From DASRQK01 sp964436635 (GTDB taxonomy: Bacteria > Bacteroidota > Bacteroidia > Sphingobacteriales > Sphingobacteriaceae), in assembly GCA_964436635.1 (NCBI GenBank), contig CAYTDM010000004.1, positions 1-64,000 of the forward strand: 64,000 bases of DNA. Reading direction: 5' to 3'. The notes under the pieces are model-generated. The model ran no database searches and had not been told where the DNA came from. It was given only the letters and a program-made list of their open reading frames with translations. Shown here one piece after another: positions 43,857 through 51,929 of this stretch. The position numbers and the translations under genes were made by a program. Position 1 is the first letter of the stretch. Each line of letters opens with the position of its first letter.

Positions 43857-45133
43857 TGAATCCAGAAATAGCCCGTTTATATCAACTTGCAGACGCTAAA
43901 AAACGTTTAATTTTAGGAATGATGTCCGGAACTTCCTTGGATGGATTGGATTTGGCCCTTTGTGAATTTACGAATAGCGGTTTGCAAACAAGTGTGCAGG
44001 TCATTCATTTTACTACCATTCCTTACGAGCCCTCTTTTCGCGATTTAATTTCCAGGGTTTTTGCGAAGCAAGTTATTCATCAGGCGGATTTAAGTGGTTT
44101 GAATGCGGAAATAGCAAATCATCATGCGAGATTTGTTTTGCAGGCGCTCGCGCAATGGGGGGTGGAGCCTCAAAAAGTCGACCTGCTTGCGAGCCATGGT
44201 CAGACCGTTTTCCATGCTCCACAATCCATACAAGCATCTTTTTCACAACAGGAAGGCGAGGACGTGCATTTATACCCATCGAATACCTTTCAGATAGGCG
44301 ATGGCGATCATTTGGCTGTAAAAACTGGAATCATTACCCTGTCTGATTTTCGGCAAAAACACGTAGCAGCCGGAGGAGAAGGAGCCCCATTAGCTCTTTA
44401 TGGTGATTACTTATTGTTTAGTTCTGAGCTGGAAGATCGAATTTTGTTGAATTTGGGAGGAATTGCGAACTATACCTATTTGCCTTCAGCAGCCAATCAA
44501 AAGCAGTCGATGAAACCCTTTGCGACTGATATCGGCCCCGCAAATACGCTCATGAATCAGTATATGAAGCGGCATTTTGACCTGGATATGGATGCAAATG
44601 GGGCAATGGCAGCACAGGGAACGGTGCATAAAGAATTATTAAACGCACTACTGAATCATTCCTTTTTTGCGCTCGCGAACCCGAAAACCACCGGGCCAGA
44701 ATTGTTTAATCTACATTACCTGGATCATGCCATGCAGGCAAGCCAGTGCGCAGATCTCTCTCATGAAGATGTGTTGGCCACCTTAGCTAAGTTTTCAGCG
44801 ACGGCGGTCGTGAATAGCATTCGTGTTTGCGCAGCAGAACGCCCTCATCAAAGTCCACTCACGGTATATGCAAGTGGCGGCGGGGTTTCTAACCCAGTGA
44901 TCATGAAGCATCTGTCTATAGGATTAGATGGATACGGGGTGGAATTGAAAACTTTTGAAGCCTTGGGTGTGCATCCGGATGCCAAAGAAGCAGTGCTATT
45001 TGCAGCCTTAGCGAACGAAACCTTAGCGGGGTCGCCCGATCATGTGGCAGCCTTGTCGGGAACATCTGCAGATGCGTCAGGTTTGGTAGGTGCTCCAGCG
45101 GTTTGTATGGGAAAAATATCTTTACCTCGTTAA
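43856..45133 (+). CDS. anmK: Anhydro-N-acetylmuramic acid kinase
   Basis: AnmK phosphorylates and opens 1,6-anhydroMurNAc released by lytic transglycosylases, giving MurNAc-6-P, the MurQ substrate. The protein has GMMSGTSLDGLDLALCEF near the N terminus, LLASHGQTVFHAP, LNLGGIANYTYLP, ATDIGPANTLMNQYM and VYASGGGVSNPVIMKHL. I start at ATG 43856 (MNPEIARLYQL, 425 aa), the usual family start; 43841 adds five residues. The C terminus is slightly extended (SGTSADASGLVGAP). Confidence 0.93.
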   Translation: MNPEIARLYQLADAKKRLILGMMSGTSLDGLDLALCEFTNSGLQTSVQVIHFTTIPYEPSFRDLISRVFAKQVIHQADLSGLNAEIANHHARFVLQALAQWGVEPQKVDLLASHGQTVFHAPQSIQASFSQQEGEDVHLYPSNTFQIGDGDHLAVKTGIITLSDFRQKHVAAGGEGAPLALYGDYLLFSSELEDRILLNLGGIANYTYLPSAANQKQSMKPFATDIGPANTLMNQYMKRHFDLDMDANGAMAAQGTVHKELLNALLNHSFFALANPKTTGPELFNLHYLDHAMQASQCADLSHEDVLATLAKFSATAVVNSIRVCAAERPHQSPLTVYASGGGVSNPVIMKHLSIGLDGYGVELKTFEALGVHPDAKEAVLFAALANETLAGSPDHVAALSGTSADASGLVGAPAVCMGKISLPR

Positions 45134-45152
45134 AAATTTGCGACTTTCTGCA

Positions 45153-45827
45153 TTATTCGTCCCCGATCGCCTGATGAATAAAATTTTTAAAAGGCAGCAT
45201 GATTTCGTAATGCTTTAAAATTGTACTTAGTAAATCTTCGCTTTGCACCGTTTTGTCGCTCAAACTCACTTGAAGCGTAAAGCTTTTCAGTTTTAAATAA
45301 TCGATGTAAGGGTGGTCCGCTGCATACCCTTGTGGTGGTCGTTTCAGCTTGTCGTACTCGCCTAATTCAATGCTTGGGTTTTGCTCGCGCAAATTCGAAA
45401 GTATGGCTTCCAGTTCATTGCCATTATAGTCGATTTCTTGGCGGATGGCTTCCAAATGCGTTTTTTCGGGTTGCCAATATCCGACCGCTATAAAACTTTG
45501 GTTATTTGGCTGAATGTGAATGTAATATTCGGGACCAGCTAATTTTCTTCCGTTTTTAGAAATGCCTGCGCCTAACCAGGTTTTATAGGGCGTTTTATCT
45601 AAGCTAAATCGGGTGTCGCGATAAATGCGGAAAAGGCATTTTCCTGGATCGATCTCTTGGTGAATCTGTGGGTCAAACTTCGAAAGACCCATGATCAATG
45701 CAGAAACCAGGGATTTCATGCCTTGCCATACCGGTTCATAACGATTTTTATTTTCGTGGAACCATTCGCGTTGATTGTTTTTAGACAAATCATTCAAAAA
45801 ATCTAATGTTTCATTTGTGAGAAGCAT
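45153..45827 (-). CDS. DUF2461 family protein
   Basis: 224-aa protein of the DUF2461 family (TIGR02453-type), function unknown. Blocks: TLDFLNDLSKNNQREWFHENKNRYE, CLFRIYRDTRFSLDKTPYKTWLGAGIS, GPEYYIHIQPNNQSFIAVGYWQPE, and RPPQGYAADHPYIDYLKLKSF. Single gene, convergent with anmK and divergent from truA. Confidence 0.88.
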   Translation of the reverse strand: MLLTNETLDFLNDLSKNNQREWFHENKNRYEPVWQGMKSLVSALIMGLSKFDPQIHQEIDPGKCLFRIYRDTRFSLDKTPYKTWLGAGISKNGRKLAGPEYYIHIQPNNQSFIAVGYWQPEKTHLEAIRQEIDYNGNELEAILSNLREQNPSIELGEYDKLKRPPQGYAADHPYIDYLKLKSFTLQVSLSDKTVQSEDLLSTILKHYEIMLPFKNFIHQAIGDE

Positions 45828-45841
45828 GTCCGAAAATCCTT

Positions 45842-45849
45842 TACCTTTG
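45842..45849 (+). promoter_or_regulatory. Putative truA promoter box
   Basis: TACCTTTG, with 72 nt to the truA ATG, giving a leader of about 68 nt. Confidence 0.4.
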
Positions 45850-45921
45850 TGTGAAATAGGGTACCCCCAATGAAGGGAGTGTTTTACCTATTCGTAAAGA
45901 TAAGTATTTTTCCAGCAATAT

Positions 45922-46701
45922 ATGGAACAAGAACATTTGCAAAGGTTTTTTTTGGAATTGGCTTACGATGGAACGCAATACCATGGTTGGCAAATTCAAC
46001 AAAACGCGATGTCTGTACAAGAGAAATTGAATCAGGCGTTGGCTACGATTTTGCGCAAGCCTATAGAAACTGTGGGGTGTGGGAGGACGGATACGGGTGT
46101 GCATGCCAAACAATTGTATGCACATTTTGACTTAGCGGCTACGGATCAGATTTCTGAACGCTTTATCTATCAATTGAATGCTTTGTTACCATCCGATATT
46201 GTTGTTAAAAACCTTTATCCGGTGGATCAACAAGCTCATGCTCGTTTTGATGCGGTAAGGCGTGCCTATGAATATCATGTGCATTTTGAGAAGGATCCAT
46301 TTCGAGAAAGATTTTCATGGCAGTTGCGTGCGCGTCCCGATATGCATGCCATGAATGAAGCGGCGAAGGTTTTATTTGATTATAAAGACTTTTCTTGCTT
46401 TAGTAAGTCAAATACACAGGTATTTACAAATAATTGTACGATATTTGAAGCATATTGGGAGGAAGTGAACGAGGGCTTAGTTTTTCATATTGCTGCGGAT
46501 CGTTTTTTACGCAATATGGTGCGTGCGATCGTAGGAACCTTATTAGAAATCGGTTATGGCAAACAACCTCTTTCGTATATGCATAAAGTAATAGAAAGTA
46601 AAAATAGATCTATAGCAGGAACTTCTGTGCCTGCACACGGATTGTATTTAACCTCAGTCGTTTATCCTGACACCGTTTTACAATTAAACCATAAATTATA
46701 A
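45922..46701 (+). CDS. truA: tRNA pseudouridine synthase A
   Basis: Makes pseudouridine at positions 38-40 of tRNAs. The 259-aa protein has LAYDGTQYHGWQIQQN, the catalytic Asp57 in VGCGRTDTGVHAKQLYAHFD, RFDAVRRAYEYHVHF, and FLRNMVRAIVGTLLEIGYGK. Its stop is 3 nt from the start of the following lipoprotein gene, so the two are probably cotranscribed. Confidence 0.95.
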   Translation: MEQEHLQRFFLELAYDGTQYHGWQIQQNAMSVQEKLNQALATILRKPIETVGCGRTDTGVHAKQLYAHFDLAATDQISERFIYQLNALLPSDIVVKNLYPVDQQAHARFDAVRRAYEYHVHFEKDPFRERFSWQLRARPDMHAMNEAAKVLFDYKDFSCFSKSNTQVFTNNCTIFEAYWEEVNEGLVFHIAADRFLRNMVRAIVGTLLEIGYGKQPLSYMHKVIESKNRSIAGTSVPAHGLYLTSVVYPDTVLQLNHKL

Positions 46702-46704
46702 ATC

Positions 46705-47841
46705 ATGAACACAATGAATTTGTTAAAAAAACTCGGGTCGTTTTTCGTGATGTGTTTGATGTTGATTTCTTGTGGAGAAGAGAAAAAAGGCGCTAATTTG
46801 GCTGAACAATTTAGTGCACTGAAGCCATATAAATTAGTGACGACTTCGATTAATATGCGAGTTAACATTCCTGATAATGGGGATGTGACTGTGATAGTAA
46901 AGGATGAAGATTGGAAGGAAGTTAATAAATTGGTGGCTACAGGAGGGCAGTTAGAAACACAACTAACGGGTCTTAATGCAAATGAAGTTTATTTTTTAGA
47001 CGTTTCTGGCACACATTCTTCCACAGGAAATTGGGCGCAAACGGTTCCACTTTTAGTGACTGAAAATGGAAATTTTGAAGTCGTTGCTGTGGTCGATCAA
47101 CCTTATCATCAAGATCCACATTCAGTGAAAATTTTAGGTGGTGGCGAGGAACAAGAATTTCTCGAGCGTTGGAATGATAAATACGCGAATGCCATTGTGA
47201 ATTTAAGCGATGAAGGCGAATTCGTGAATCCTCACCGAAATGTGAATCAAGAGTTTATCAATGAGAAAAAGCCATTTATTGGGACATTTTTTCTTATTCA
47301 TGAGCAAAAGAATGTGAAGGAACATCTTGAAGAATATGCACAATTGTATTTAAGTGCTCCTCCAGCTGTGCAACAGTCAAAATACGGTTTAGATGTTTAC
47401 AATCAAATTTACCGCATTACGAATGCTCCAAAACAAATTGATTTCACCAAAATTTTAACAGCAAGAACCAGCCGATTACTTCCATTTGAAATTAAGGATT
47501 ATACTAATAGTGAATTTTTAGTTTTGTATATTTGGGCTACCTGGGATCCTGTTTCTTCAAGTCAGTTAGATGCGGTTCAAGACATCGTTCAGAAATACAG
47601 CCATGCAGATTTATTGTATTTTTCATTAGACACTCGTATGAGCGATTGGAAACCAGTTTCGGATGATCGTAAATTTGAACATTCATTTATGGTTCGAGCA
47701 GAAACTCGTCAAGCCTCTATTGATTTGTTGTATTTAACAGAATTGCCAAGAATTTTGATTGTCCAACCAGATGGAACCGTGGTGGAGAATGAGGTGGATA
47801 TTACTCGTTTAGATGAGGTTTTGGCCAACTTAAAAAAATAA
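46705..47841 (+). CDS. Thioredoxin-fold lipoprotein lacking the CXXC motif
   Basis: 378-aa lipoprotein (signal MNTMNLLKKLGSFFVMCLMLISC). The N-terminal half (residues about 30-130) resembles the DUF4369/beta-sandwich part of TlpA/ResA-like proteins of Bacteroidota. The C-terminal part is a thioredoxin-like fold: FLVLYIWATWDPVSSSQLDAVQDIVQKY, then LLYFSLDTRMSDWK, and LPRILIVQPDGTV. The position normally held by WCGPC reads WDPVSS, so both redox cysteines are missing and disulfide chemistry is ruled out. It sits between truA and an ABC exporter. Confidence 0.75.
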   Translation: MNTMNLLKKLGSFFVMCLMLISCGEEKKGANLAEQFSALKPYKLVTTSINMRVNIPDNGDVTVIVKDEDWKEVNKLVATGGQLETQLTGLNANEVYFLDVSGTHSSTGNWAQTVPLLVTENGNFEVVAVVDQPYHQDPHSVKILGGGEEQEFLERWNDKYANAIVNLSDEGEFVNPHRNVNQEFINEKKPFIGTFFLIHEQKNVKEHLEEYAQLYLSAPPAVQQSKYGLDVYNQIYRITNAPKQIDFTKILTARTSRLLPFEIKDYTNSEFLVLYIWATWDPVSSSQLDAVQDIVQKYSHADLLYFSLDTRMSDWKPVSDDRKFEHSFMVRAETRQASIDLLYLTELPRILIVQPDGTVVENEVDITRLDEVLANLKK

Positions 47842-47873
47842 AAAAATAAAAAAACAGAAAGTAGGAACGCAGC

Positions 47874-49628
47874 GTGAAATCAGGGAAAAAGGCAGCAGAC
47901 GTAGATTTATTTAAAAGAGTTACGCGATATTTAAATCCATATCGAAGGATTTTATACATTTCTATATTCTTAACGATCTTAATGGCGGCGATTGCGCCAG
48001 CGATGCCTGTATTAGTAGAATACACCTTAGATCGCTACATTCTTTCTGCTAACTATGACGGGTTGACTTGGATGCTGATCCTTATGCTGGGTTTATTATT
48101 ACTTCAATCCATCGTGCGGTATTTTCATTCATTAATGACGAATACCTTAGGCCAATCTGTCATTCGTGATTTACGGATCGATGTGTTTAATCACATCACA
48201 AAACTTCGCCTGCAATACTTTGACAACACTCCGATCGGGCGCCTGATTACTCGAACTGTTTCTGACTTAGAAACCATAGCAAATATATTTTCTGAAGGTT
48301 TGATCCAGATTATTGGCGATATCCTACAACTCGCCGTGATTCTTGGAGTGATGTTTTATACGGATTGGAAGCTGACCTTGATCGTATTAATCCCAATGCC
48401 AGTCATGATTTTCGCCACCTATATCTTTAAAGAGGCGATGAAATCTGCATTTCAAGATGTGCGTAAATGGGTCTCTAACCTGAATACATTTTTGCAGGAG
48501 CACATTACAGGGGTCAGTATTATTCAATATTTCGCTCGTGAGGAGCAGGAAATGAATAAGTTTAAAGCCGCAAACGCTGAACATCGAAACGCCCATATTC
48601 GTGCCAATTGGTATTTTTCTATCTTTTTCCCTGTGATTGAAATCATCATGGCAGTTGCCATGGGTTTGTTGGTTTGGTATGGGTCAAAAAACATCTTAGC
48701 GGCGGATTTGTCTCCAGGTGTGGTGGTAGCTTTTATTATGTACATCAATATGATTTTCCGCCCAATTCGAGAATTGGTCGATAAATTTAACACCTTGCAA
48801 ATGGGGATGGTCAGTGCGGAACGGATTTTCGAAGTGTTGGATACCCAAGAAATCACTGAAAATCGAGGCGTATTGAAACCCGAAATTGTTCAGGGTTCGA
48901 TTGTTTTTGACCGTGTTTGGTTTGCTTATAAAGCCGAAAATTGGGTGTTGAAAGATGTGAATTTCCAAATTAAGCCTGGAGAAACGCTCGCATTGGTAGG
49001 GGCTACAGGTGCAGGTAAATCTTCCGTGATTAATATATTAAGTCGTTTTTACGAGGTAAATAAGGGCTCGATTTTGTTAGACGGTGTCGATATTCGGGAA
49101 TACGAATTGAATTATTTACGGCGCACTATCGGGACGGTTTTGCAAGATGTGTTCCTTTTTTCGGATACTATCGCAAATAACATTTCTTTGCACGATCCAG
49201 CCATCACGCGCGATATGATCGTCGCAGCCTCCAAGCAAGTGGGTGCACATGACTTTATCATGAGAATGCCCGGCGGATATGATTACCAAGTTCAAGAGCG
49301 AGGATCCACCTTGTCAGCCGGTCAAGCGCAGTTAATCTCTTTTATCCGAGCTTTGGTGCACGACCCGAAAATATTAGTGTTAGATGAAGCCACTTCATCG
49401 GTAGATACTGAAACCGAAGAATTGATTCAGCTCGCCATTGATGCGCTCATGAAAGACCGTACTTCCATCGTAATCGCGCACCGTTTATCTACCATTCAAA
49501 AAGCAGATAAAATCATCGTGCTGGATAAGGGAGAGTTATTAGAAATGGGCAGTCACCAGGAGTTATTGGCAAGAAATGGTGCTTATAAAAAATTGTATGA
49601 CTTGCAGTTTCACTCTGCAGGGATCTAA
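47874..49628 (+). CDS. ABC exporter (MsbA/multidrug type), fused membrane and ATPase domains
   Basis: 584-aa half-transporter that functions as a dimer in the inner membrane. Six membrane helices (residues about 25-310), then the ATPase: Walker A GATGAGKSSVI near residue 378, signature STLSAGQAQLISFIRAL, Walker B ILVLDEATSSVD and the switch IVIAHRLST. The signature reads LSAGQ rather than LSGGQ, seen in some family members. The start codon is GTG at 47874. Lipid or drug export is likely; the substrate is not evident. The stop codon lies inside a repeat shared with the convergent gene. Confidence 0.92.
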   Translation: MKSGKKAADVDLFKRVTRYLNPYRRILYISIFLTILMAAIAPAMPVLVEYTLDRYILSANYDGLTWMLILMLGLLLLQSIVRYFHSLMTNTLGQSVIRDLRIDVFNHITKLRLQYFDNTPIGRLITRTVSDLETIANIFSEGLIQIIGDILQLAVILGVMFYTDWKLTLIVLIPMPVMIFATYIFKEAMKSAFQDVRKWVSNLNTFLQEHITGVSIIQYFAREEQEMNKFKAANAEHRNAHIRANWYFSIFFPVIEIIMAVAMGLLVWYGSKNILAADLSPGVVVAFIMYINMIFRPIRELVDKFNTLQMGMVSAERIFEVLDTQEITENRGVLKPEIVQGSIVFDRVWFAYKAENWVLKDVNFQIKPGETLALVGATGAGKSSVINILSRFYEVNKGSILLDGVDIREYELNYLRRTIGTVLQDVFLFSDTIANNISLHDPAITRDMIVAASKQVGAHDFIMRMPGGYDYQVQERGSTLSAGQAQLISFIRALVHDPKILVLDEATSSVDTETEELIQLAIDALMKDRTSIVIAHRLSTIQKADKIIVLDKGELLEMGSHQELLARNGAYKKLYDLQFHSAGI

Positions 49629-49690
49629 TCGATCCGATTCATCTAATTCTAATCCGTTTAATCTAATTCAAATCCGATTAATCTAAGTAA
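49623..49690. repeat. Tandem repeat bridging two convergent stop codons
   Basis: Units of about 18-20 nt beginning ATCTAA: 49623-49640, 49641-49660, 49661-49680, and a partial at 49681-49690. The plus-strand ABC stop (TAA, 49626-49628) is in the first unit and the minus-strand SRPBCC stop (TTA, 49678-49680) is at the end of the third. No terminator hairpin is seen. Confidence 0.75.
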
Positions 49691-50064
49691 AAATCGATGA
49701 GTGCAGCGGCGTAGGTGTCTTCCCAACCTTCGACCATATTTTCGTATTCATCTTCCGGGATATTCGTGTGGCGAACCTCCATGGAAGTGCCTTTTTTGTG
49801 CGGATGCAAGCGAATTTCTACGATGGATGGATTGGATTCGGAGTGATCTCCAAAGTACCATTCTTGTACGATTCTTTTATCCGGTTCAAACAAGATGTTT
49901 TTGCCCACAATGGACCCAGACCACATGGAAAACTCGGTGTTCGGCTCTTCCATAAAGCTGGCTTCTTCTCCTGTCCAAAGCATGATGGTCGTTTCTGTGG
50001 TCAGGGCTTTGTACACCAAATCTGGACTTGCTGGTATAATGAAATATCCTTTATAATCCCTCAT
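49678..50064 (-). CDS. SRPBCC/AHSA1-like START-domain protein
   Basis: 128-aa protein with the helix-grip fold of the AHSA1/SRPBCC family: YFIIPASPDLVYKALTTETTIMLWTG, FSMWSGSIVGKNILFEPDKRIVQEWYFGD, SIVEIRLHPHKKGTSMEVRHTNI, and the C-terminal YENMVEGWEDTYAAALIDFYLD. A hydrophobic ligand or cochaperone role is possible. It starts 2 nt after the thioesterase gene, last of a five-gene run. Confidence 0.85.
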   Translation of the reverse strand: MRDYKGYFIIPASPDLVYKALTTETTIMLWTGEEASFMEEPNTEFSMWSGSIVGKNILFEPDKRIVQEWYFGDHSESNPSIVEIRLHPHKKGTSMEVRHTNIPEDEYENMVEGWEDTYAAALIDFYLD

Positions 50065-50066
50065 TT

Positions 50067-50489
50067 TTATGGTTTTGGAACAATAGCGACGGTTAATCTA
50101 CTAATGCAATTTATTTTTCCGTGTTTTTCGTATATTTTAATATCCCACACGTGGGTGCTTTTTCCTATGTGTACAGGTGTACAAACGCCTTTAACGATAC
50201 CGGATGAGACTGGCCTTAAGTGATTGGCATTGACTTCAAGTCCAACGCCCATGAACTTATCTGAATCAATCACCAAGTTAGAGGCAATGCTCCCCAAAGT
50301 TTCTGCCAAGACCACCGAAGCACCCCCGTGAAGTAAGCCGAAGGGTTGTTTGGTTTTTTCATTCACCGGAAGCGTGGCCACCAAACTATCATCCGTGATT
50401 TCCACAAATTCAATCCCTAAAAAGCTTCCAATATTCGGGGCAAAAGAGGAATTTAATTCTTCTATGCTCGGCTTATTTCTCCACAACAT
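50067..50489 (-). CDS. Hotdog thioesterase, MenI/PaaI-like
   Basis: 140-aa hotdog-fold acyl-CoA thioesterase. The block GLLHGGASVVLAETLGSIAS is nearly the one found in E. coli MenI (YdiI), with the active-site glutamate, followed by VGLEVNANHLRPVSSGIVKGVCTPVHIGKSTHVWDIKI. It probably hydrolyses an aromatic acyl-CoA such as DHNA-CoA of menaquinone synthesis, though related PaaI enzymes look alike. No other men gene is nearby. Confidence 0.8.
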   Translation of the reverse strand: MLWRNKPSIEELNSSFAPNIGSFLGIEFVEITDDSLVATLPVNEKTKQPFGLLHGGASVVLAETLGSIASNLVIDSDKFMGVGLEVNANHLRPVSSGIVKGVCTPVHIGKSTHVWDIKIYEKHGKINCISRLTVAIVPKP

Positions 50490-50499
50490 AGGACTTGTT

Positions 50500-50868
50500 T
50501 TAGTAATTATACGTTTCTACCGATTTAATTTGATTATTTCCTTCAGTAAATACCAAAGTCGGTTGGTAGGTGTCCGCTTCTTCCGGAGTCAGTTGAATAA
50601 ATGAAAGGATGTGTACCGTATCCCCTACTTTCGCATGCAAAGCCGCACCTCCATTCATGCACACTTCGCCACTTCCTCTTTTCCCCGGGATGACATAGGT
50701 CATAATGCGGCTTCCGCTAACTGCATTATTAATATATACCTGCTCGTATTTTTTAATTCCTGCTGCATCTAATAAATCTGCATCGATGGTAATGGATCCG
50801 TTATAGGCTACATTTGCCTCGGTAACTTTAACCGTATGAATTTTGGCTTTTAATAATGTAAGTGTCAT
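50500..50868 (-). CDS. panD: Aspartate 1-decarboxylase (proenzyme)
   Basis: Makes beta-alanine for pantothenate from aspartate with a pyruvoyl group formed by self-cleavage. The 122-aa protein has the cleavage site Gly24-Ser25 in VAYNGSITID, Lys9 and Tyr22 in place, and the VIPGKRGSGEVCMNGGAALHAKVGDTVHI block. It overlaps the upstream gene by 4 nt (ATGA), so it is translationally coupled. Confidence 0.95.
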   Translation of the reverse strand: MTLTLLKAKIHTVKVTEANVAYNGSITIDADLLDAAGIKKYEQVYINNAVSGSRIMTYVIPGKRGSGEVCMNGGAALHAKVGDTVHILSFIQLTPEEADTYQPTLVFTEGNNQIKSVETYNY

Positions 50869-51923
50869 GATTCAACTAAATTTTGTTTGGTATTTGTTCG
50901 CAATATCGGCATTTGGGTGGAGAAAGCAAGGAGTTTTCCACCTTGAATGATCACATGTTTGTGATAATTTAAATCGTAAGTAAATTCATAAGGACCGTTT
51001 AAGTCTATGGGGTCGTTTGCGGCGCAAAATACCTGATAATCGATCGTACCTTTTACACCGTAACGGGTAATCATAAAGTGTTCATCTTGTTTTGCTAACG
51101 CAAACCACTTGCCTTCCCCAATGCCTCCCAGCCATTGAGCAGTGTGTGGAATTTGGGGGTGTCGCTCAGGCTCGTTCAACCATCCAGCTTGGTGATCAGG
51201 CCCTAATTTTTTTGCACCCTTTGTCGTAAAATTGTCCAAAAGTTGCTGGATCTGGAAGCGAAAAGACTGGCGACGATTAAAAGTTTTTTTTATAAGTTTC
51301 CCTGCTGATAAAATAAAAATCTCCTTATTCTTGGGCGCATTCACCACATTACTCATCGGACTTGGCTTGATGAATTCGGGATATAAAATTTTCCCTACTC
51401 TCGGGTCATTTTTCGGTAGACCGGCCGCTAAAATCTGAGCGACATAGCGAGAACAACTGTTGTTTTTGGGCGCCAAGGCACCGTAGGGAATTAATCCTTG
51501 TTCTACAGTCTTTTCCGCAAATTCAAGCGCTTTGGCAAAAGAAATTCCCTCACAAATAGCTCCCACCAATCGTCCAGCTCCATGGGTATATGCTTCCAGC
51601 GATTCCATTTCAGACAAGAGCTCTTCCAAATTAAGCATTTCTCCATGTTCATTGAACTCTGCGCGGGTATGAATCCTTAATGCAGGATCAAATCTGGTTG
51701 TGCGCGCCCTTCCCATCCCCCTTGGCGTGATGTATCTTCCAAAGTCAGCATAATGAATAGCTCCTGTTTTTCTTTCAATGAGCACAATGGCAGCATGCCC
51801 TATTCGAAAATTCAGATTTTTAACAAGTCCTATTTTTTTTAGGACTTTCATCCACGCTTCGTCACCTCTTGCCGTTTGGTCTGGCCAAGCGATCGGAATG
51901 GCCAAATCATAGTAATCACTCAT
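50865..51923 (-). CDS. DUF6695-like protein with possible permuted papain-like core
   Basis: 352-aa protein that resembles the Bacteroidota DUF6695 family; function not known. The first half has the pattern of a circularly permuted NlpC/P60-like cysteine peptidase or acyltransferase: RIGHAAIVLIERKTGAIHYADFGRYITPRG (a His in a beta-strand) and, about 130 residues on, NNSCSRYVAQIL (a Cys at a helix start). The second half (VFCAANDPIDLNGPYEFTYDLNYHKHVIIQGGKLLAF) is a beta-rich domain. No signal peptide. It lies between a histidine kinase gene and panD, overlapping panD by 4 nt. The catalytic reading is inference. Confidence 0.65.
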   Translation of the reverse strand: MSDYYDLAIPIAWPDQTARGDEAWMKVLKKIGLVKNLNFRIGHAAIVLIERKTGAIHYADFGRYITPRGMGRARTTRFDPALRIHTRAEFNEHGEMLNLEELLSEMESLEAYTHGAGRLVGAICEGISFAKALEFAEKTVEQGLIPYGALAPKNNSCSRYVAQILAAGLPKNDPRVGKILYPEFIKPSPMSNVVNAPKNKEIFILSAGKLIKKTFNRRQSFRFQIQQLLDNFTTKGAKKLGPDHQAGWLNEPERHPQIPHTAQWLGGIGEGKWFALAKQDEHFMITRYGVKGTIDYQVFCAANDPIDLNGPYEFTYDLNYHKHVIIQGGKLLAFSTQMPILRTNTKQNLVES

Positions 51924-51929
51924 ACAATC

